DNA of 64,000 bases from the NCBI RefSeq assembly GCF_028764065.1, contig NZ_JACOFN010000007.1:1-64000 (forward strand), read 5' to 3'. Below the pieces are notes generated by a model. It had not been told where the DNA came from and did not search any database. It worked only from the letters and a program-made list of their open reading frames with translations. Origin of the DNA: Fructobacillus sp. CRL 2054 (lineage in GTDB: Bacteria > Bacillota > Bacilli > Lactobacillales > Lactobacillaceae). The translations under genes were made by a program, and so were the position numbers. Shown piece by piece: positions 60,665-64,000 of this stretch. Each line of letters begins with the position of its first letter. Positions within the stretch are counted from its first letter, which is position 1.

Positions 60665-61666
60665 ATGAAAATCAAAAAAGAACAGGTGAGAGGAATTATT
60701 CTCGTACTGATTCTTTCCGCTTTGTCCCAGTTCTTTGCCCGCTTTTTACCGCAGCTCGGTGCAGAAGGAATTGCCATGATTTTGGGAATCATCCTCGGTA
60801 ATACTTTGTTAACATCGGCAAGCTATGCTTCTGGTGTGAAGTGGTCCGAAAAGTACCCAATTGAAATTGGAATTGCACTTCTTGGGTCGACTTTGACCTT
60901 CGAAACAATTGCCAAGTTGGGCTACCAGGGTGTTTTGTTCATTATCGTGAACATGGCCTTGGTGATTGGAACGGTTTTCTTGTTGGGACGCTATGTCTTC
61001 AAGGTATCACTATCAGAAACAATGCTGATGGCTGCTGGGAACGCCGTCTGTGGTTCATCCGCCATTGCCGGTGTCGCCCCAGCGATAAACGCCAAGGATG
61101 ATGATCGTCGTACGGCGGTTGCCACGGTGTCTTTGACGGGAATGCTTTTGCTTTTGACTTTACCAGCCTTAAGCCACGTCCTATTTGGTAGCCATGATTT
61201 CTTAACTGGTGCCTTGGTTGGTGGAACGGTTCAATCAGTTGGACAAGTTGTTGGAACGGCTTCTTTGATTAACCCAAAGGTTGTCACTTACGCGACACTC
61301 TTCAAGTTGCTCCGTGTCATGATGCTAGTGGTTGTTGTCATCTCTTTTGCCACCATTGCGAAGAAGGCTTCAGCAGAAGAAGTGGTAGAAGACGAAAAGA
61401 AGGCCAAGAACAAGTTACTTCCTTGGTACATCATCGCCTTTATCATCTTGCTTGTTATCAACTCACTGGCTACGCTACCAAGCGCTATTCACAACGTAGC
61501 GCACGGAATTTCTTCCTTCTTTGGCGTGGTCAACTTGGCCGCCATCGGATTGAATTTAAAGTGGACAGTCATTAAGAAGTCTGGGGCAAAGTTCTTGTCC
61601 TTCGGCTTCGTCGTTGGGCTCTGCCAAGTTATTCTTGCCATTGTCTTGATTAGGTTATTCTTTTAA
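60665..61666 (+). CDS. YeiH-type putative anion exporter (UPF0324)
   Basis: A 333-residue membrane protein with about ten helices, starting at ATG 60665 (AAGGAAGAGAAG upstream). The signature GNAVCGSSAIAGVAPAI sits between helices; early IGIALLGSTLTFETI and ALVGGTVQSVGQVVG follow the family. UPF0324/YeiH proteins are annotated as sulfate or sulfonate exporters, without firm proof. No LysR regulator is adjacent, unlike E. coli yeiE-yeiH. It is monocistronic. Confidence 0.85.
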   Translation: MKIKKEQVRGIILVLILSALSQFFARFLPQLGAEGIAMILGIILGNTLLTSASYASGVKWSEKYPIEIGIALLGSTLTFETIAKLGYQGVLFIIVNMALVIGTVFLLGRYVFKVSLSETMLMAAGNAVCGSSAIAGVAPAINAKDDDRRTAVATVSLTGMLLLLTLPALSHVLFGSHDFLTGALVGGTVQSVGQVVGTASLINPKVVTYATLFKLLRVMMLVVVVISFATIAKKASAEEVVEDEKKAKNKLLPWYIIAFIILLVINSLATLPSAIHNVAHGISSFFGVVNLAAIGLNLKWTVIKKSGAKFLSFGFVVGLCQVILAIVLIRLFF

Positions 61667-61675
61667 AACACTTTG

Positions 61676-61702
61676 AGGTAGCGCTTGGGCGCTGCCTTTT
61701 TT
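61676..61702 (+). terminator. rho-independent terminator
   Basis: GGTAGCGC/GCGCTGCC with TTGG loop, then TTTTTT. Confidence 0.8.
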
Positions 61703-61748
61703 GATATAATAAAAACAAATCAAGACAGGGTGTAGGGGAGAAAAATTC

Positions 61749-62315
61749 ATGAAGTTGTTAGTAATTCAGGGTCATCCGGATAGCGAATCCTTTACGCATG
61801 TAAATGCGATGAACTATATCGAAAGCGCGAAGGCAGCAGGACACGAAGTGACAGTGATTGATCTATCAGATACTGACTTTAACCCTAATCTGGCCTTTGG
61901 ATATCGCCAGCACATGGCAGACGAGTCAGTTTCAAATCGTTTCCAAAAGCTAATTAAGGAATCTGACCACTTGGCCTTCTTCTTTCCAGTTTGGTGGGGA
62001 GCAGAACCTGCTCTTTTAAAGGGCTTTCTAGACCGGACTTTGACACCCGGTTTCGCCTATCACTACCAGTCACCAACTAAGATTGACCAGCTATTAAAGG
62101 GGAAGACGGCGGATTTGTTTATCACGAGCCGTGGACCCGCTTGGTTTACGAAATCATTATTCGGTTCAGTAGTCTACCGTTGGAAGCGCCTTGTCCTTGG
62201 TTTTACCGGTATTAAAGTTAAAAAAGTACTGGTAATGGGGAATATGAATACCAAAAAGAGTAGTGAAAGAAAGCGGAAAGACTTTATTAACCGATGTGCT
62301 GATACTGTTAAATAA
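61749..62315 (+). CDS. flavodoxin-fold NAD(P)H-dependent quinone reductase
   Basis: A 188-residue protein. The FMN loop is VIQGHPDSESFTHVNA, and the second binding block is LAFFFPVWWGAEPALLKGFLDRTLTPGFAY, typical of the NQO1/YwrO-type family (Flavodoxin_2). It reduces quinones by two electrons using NAD(P)H. It is short compared with mammalian NQO1 but normal for bacteria. A GGGGAG-like site lies before ATG. Confidence 0.88.
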   Translation: MKLLVIQGHPDSESFTHVNAMNYIESAKAAGHEVTVIDLSDTDFNPNLAFGYRQHMADESVSNRFQKLIKESDHLAFFFPVWWGAEPALLKGFLDRTLTPGFAYHYQSPTKIDQLLKGKTADLFITSRGPAWFTKSLFGSVVYRWKRLVLGFTGIKVKKVLVMGNMNTKKSSERKRKDFINRCADTVK

Positions 62316-62316
62316 A

Positions 62317-62349
62317 AAAGAGCTAACCTAAATTGGTTAGCTCTTTTTA
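62317..62349. terminator. bidirectional terminator
   Basis: AAAAAGAGCTAACC/GGTTAGCTCTTTTT with a TAAATT loop, between the reductase gene and amtB. Confidence 0.85.
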
Positions 62350-62363
62350 AATATACTTATTGA

Positions 62364-63539
62364 TTAGTTTAATCCTTTTTCTTCAGTTGCTTCATCCACA
62401 CGAAGTGTTCCACTAAAGAAGAAGGCCAATACTTTGGCAATGATGTATGAAACGAGGGCGGTAAAGATAATTGTAATTAGGACAGCCATTGCCTGTTCGC
62501 CAAGCAAAGACCAACTACCTTGAATTAATCCAGCAGCAGTTGATCCGAATTCTTTACTAGCAAATACCCCGGTAAGAAGAGCGCCGAGAATTCCACCGAC
62601 ACCGTGGATACCGAATGCATCCAATGTGTCATCGTATCCGCACTTTGCTTTCAAAGTGGTGAGTGACCAGTGAATAACAGGGGCAACAAGAATTCCAAAG
62701 ATTAGAGAAGCCCATGGGGCTACGAATCCGGCAGCTGGGGTGATAACAACGAGTCCGGCTAGAGAACCGTTAAAGAGGTCTGATACTGTGACGACTTTGT
62801 TCTTACGGTAGGCGATGTAAGCGTAAACCAGCATGGCTGTTGCAGAAGCAACACCTGTGTTAATGATGGCTGAAATGGCTTGCCCGTTGGCTGACAAGGC
62901 AGAACCACCGTTAAATCCGAACCAACCGAGCCAGAGAAGAAGACCACCGACAAAAGTGAAGGAATCTTTACTCTTTGGTGTCACCATCTTGTGGCGGGCA
63001 CCGAGTACGAGAGCTAGTGTCAATCCTGTTACACCAGAAGAAATGTGAACGACCGTACCACCGGCAAAGTCAATCGCACCAAGTTGGGCAATGAATCCGT
63101 TATCCCAAACCATGTGAGCAAGTGGCGCGTAGACAAGCACCAACCAGAAGCTTAAGAATGCTAGGAGGGCAGTTGTTTTCATACGTCCAACAATCGATCC
63201 GGTAATAATCATCACCGTGATGATGGCAAAGGTTCCTTGGAAGAAGGCGAAGCCTGCATCCGGAATCGTTAAAGCACGAGTTGTATGATCTAACGAAACA
63301 CCGTTTAAGAAGAGATGCTTGAAAATATCGTTTAAGTTGTTTGTACCTGGGAAGGCAAACGAGTATCCGAGGGCCAACCAGAGAACACTGACTAGACCAA
63401 TTACAATTAATCCAAGGCGCAATGTGTAGAAACGATTTTTCTCTTCTGCAACACCTGCGTAGAACAGTGCTAAGCCTGGGGTCATTAACCAGACTAAGAG
63501 TGATGAAACTAGGACGAAAGCTATATCTCCTGAACTCAT
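62364..63539 (-). CDS. amtB: ammonium transporter AmtB
   Basis: A 391-residue Amt/MEP/Rh channel with 11 helices. It starts at ATG 63539 with AAAGGAAAT 8 bases upstream. Signature DFAGGTVVHISSGVTGL holds the first pore His region, and IHGVGGILGALLTGVF the second. It passes ammonia. No glnK gene lies downstream (only a terminator and a convergent gene), although GlnK normally gates AmtB and is usually encoded next to it. Confidence 0.94.
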   Translation of the reverse strand: MSSGDIAFVLVSSLLVWLMTPGLALFYAGVAEEKNRFYTLRLGLIVIGLVSVLWLALGYSFAFPGTNNLNDIFKHLFLNGVSLDHTTRALTIPDAGFAFFQGTFAIITVMIITGSIVGRMKTTALLAFLSFWLVLVYAPLAHMVWDNGFIAQLGAIDFAGGTVVHISSGVTGLTLALVLGARHKMVTPKSKDSFTFVGGLLLWLGWFGFNGGSALSANGQAISAIINTGVASATAMLVYAYIAYRKNKVVTVSDLFNGSLAGLVVITPAAGFVAPWASLIFGILVAPVIHWSLTTLKAKCGYDDTLDAFGIHGVGGILGALLTGVFASKEFGSTAAGLIQGSWSLLGEQAMAVLITIIFTALVSYIIAKVLAFFFSGTLRVDEATEEKGLN

Positions 63540-63644
63540 TGTAGTATTTCCTTTCAAATGACGATTTCTAATATAAATAGTACTTTACGACATTTTTAGC
63601 TATACCAATTAAATTTCGGGAACTTTTCTGACATTAGGGTATAA

Positions 63645-63670
63645 AAAAAGCACTCCATGAGTGCTTTTGT
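63645..63670 (-). terminator. purA terminator
   Basis: AAAAGCACTC/GAGTGCTTTT with a small loop; read on the minus strand it ends in TTTTTTT. Confidence 0.8.
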
Positions 63671-64000
63671 TTACCAAATTTTAGTTAGGATATGCGTTGC
63701 TTCACGTTCTGGACCAACCGCAAAGGTGTGGAGAGGAATACCAACAAGTTCGGAAACCTTCTCAAGGTAGTGACGAGCGTTTTCTGGTAACTCGTCAATT
63801 GATTGAACCTTGGTAATGTCTTCCGTCCAACCGGGCATCTCTTCGTAGATTGGCTCGCAGCGGGCAACATCGCGGTTGTTAGCTGGATAGTGATCAATAA
63901 CTTTGCCATCTAAACGATAGGCAGTAGCGATTTTAATCGTATCGATTCCAGTTAGGACGTCCAGACAGTTCAATGAAAGCTGTGTCATACCGGAAATACG
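63671..64000 (-). CDS. purA: adenylosuccinate synthase, C-terminal part (cut by window edge)
   Basis: The last 109 codons of PurA, which forms adenylosuccinate from IMP, GTP and aspartate on the path to AMP. The visible stretch starts [28 protein letters not shown] and ends with the [10 protein letters not shown] block near the C-terminus that contacts the base. The frame continues past the right edge in the same phase. The lack of the N-terminus is due only to the window limit. Confidence 0.95.
   Translation of the reverse strand, partial: RISGMTQLSLNCLDVLTGIDTIKIATAYRLDGKVIDHYPANNRDVARCEPIYEEMPGWTEDITKVQSIDELPENARHYLEKVSELVGIPLHTFAVGPEREATHILTKIW

Overview
The window looks like a chromosome segment of a low-to-mid GC lactic acid bacterium of the Leuconostoc/Weissella/Fructobacillus type. 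The grounds are heavy TTG-leucine use, a mevalonate-pathway gene (mvaS), a pyruvate oxidase, cell-wall and tRNA-processing genes in Firmicutes order, a Gram-positive LexA box and AGGAGG-type ribosome binding sites. The genus cannot be fixed by eye. No rRNA, tRNA or CRISPR array was seen.

Layout. Positions 1-4250 are accessory: the start of an IS3-family transposase gene (minus strand), the 3' remnant of a DUF262/DUF1524 (GmrSD-like) restriction protein, an ImmA-type peptidase with a small membrane protein, and a string of toxin-antitoxin modules. The modules are an Fst/par-like type I locus with a convergent antitoxin RNA, an orphan PemI/MazE-like antitoxin, a holin-like small toxin and a broken duplicate of it. 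Positions 4316-14968 are housekeeping: lepA, an oxidoreductase, prmA-rsmE, an ABC-F ATPase, mvaS, a nucleoside deoxyribosyltransferase and an ACT-domain/UPF0210 pair. Positions 15095-16354 are a second small accessory island: an overlapping YafQ/RelE-type toxin-antitoxin pair followed by a tandem array of homologous minus-strand promoters and hairpins that look like orphan Fst-type antitoxin RNAs. Positions 16485-32601 hold xerC, an aldose epimerase-like gene, a hypothetical gene, a small RNA or leader, kup, a wall amidase, uup, dprA, the attenuator-controlled codBA pair, topA, a thiD/pdxK-like kinase and an AdaA-like regulator. Positions 32854-39208 form a long co-directional cluster (TPR protein, cca, folA, degV, ypmS-like, yozE-like, rbgA, rnhB). 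It is followed by trmK-nif3-pepT, dnaE, pyk, phoH-ybeY-dgkA-era-recO-ansA, glyA, the 5-formyl-THF cyclo-ligase gene, an SOS-controlled umuC-like/yolD-like operon, pyruvate oxidase, gpmA, a HAD phosphatase, a YeiH-like transporter, a flavodoxin-fold oxidoreductase, amtB and the 3' end of purA.

Themes. The two accessory islands share one RNA design: a minus-strand sigma-A promoter, a pyrimidine-rich anti-Shine-Dalgarno tract and a terminator hairpin whose loop region reads CGCTGGC(A/C)GGCG. At 2.25 kb this RNA faces an intact 35-residue membrane toxin. At 15.7-16.0 kb it occurs as two complete units and one decayed unit with no visible toxin. This is the most unusual feature of the window. Other points are a likely PyrR-type attenuator before codBA and several genes whose -10 box lies only 3-7 bases before the start codon, which suggests leaderless mRNAs.
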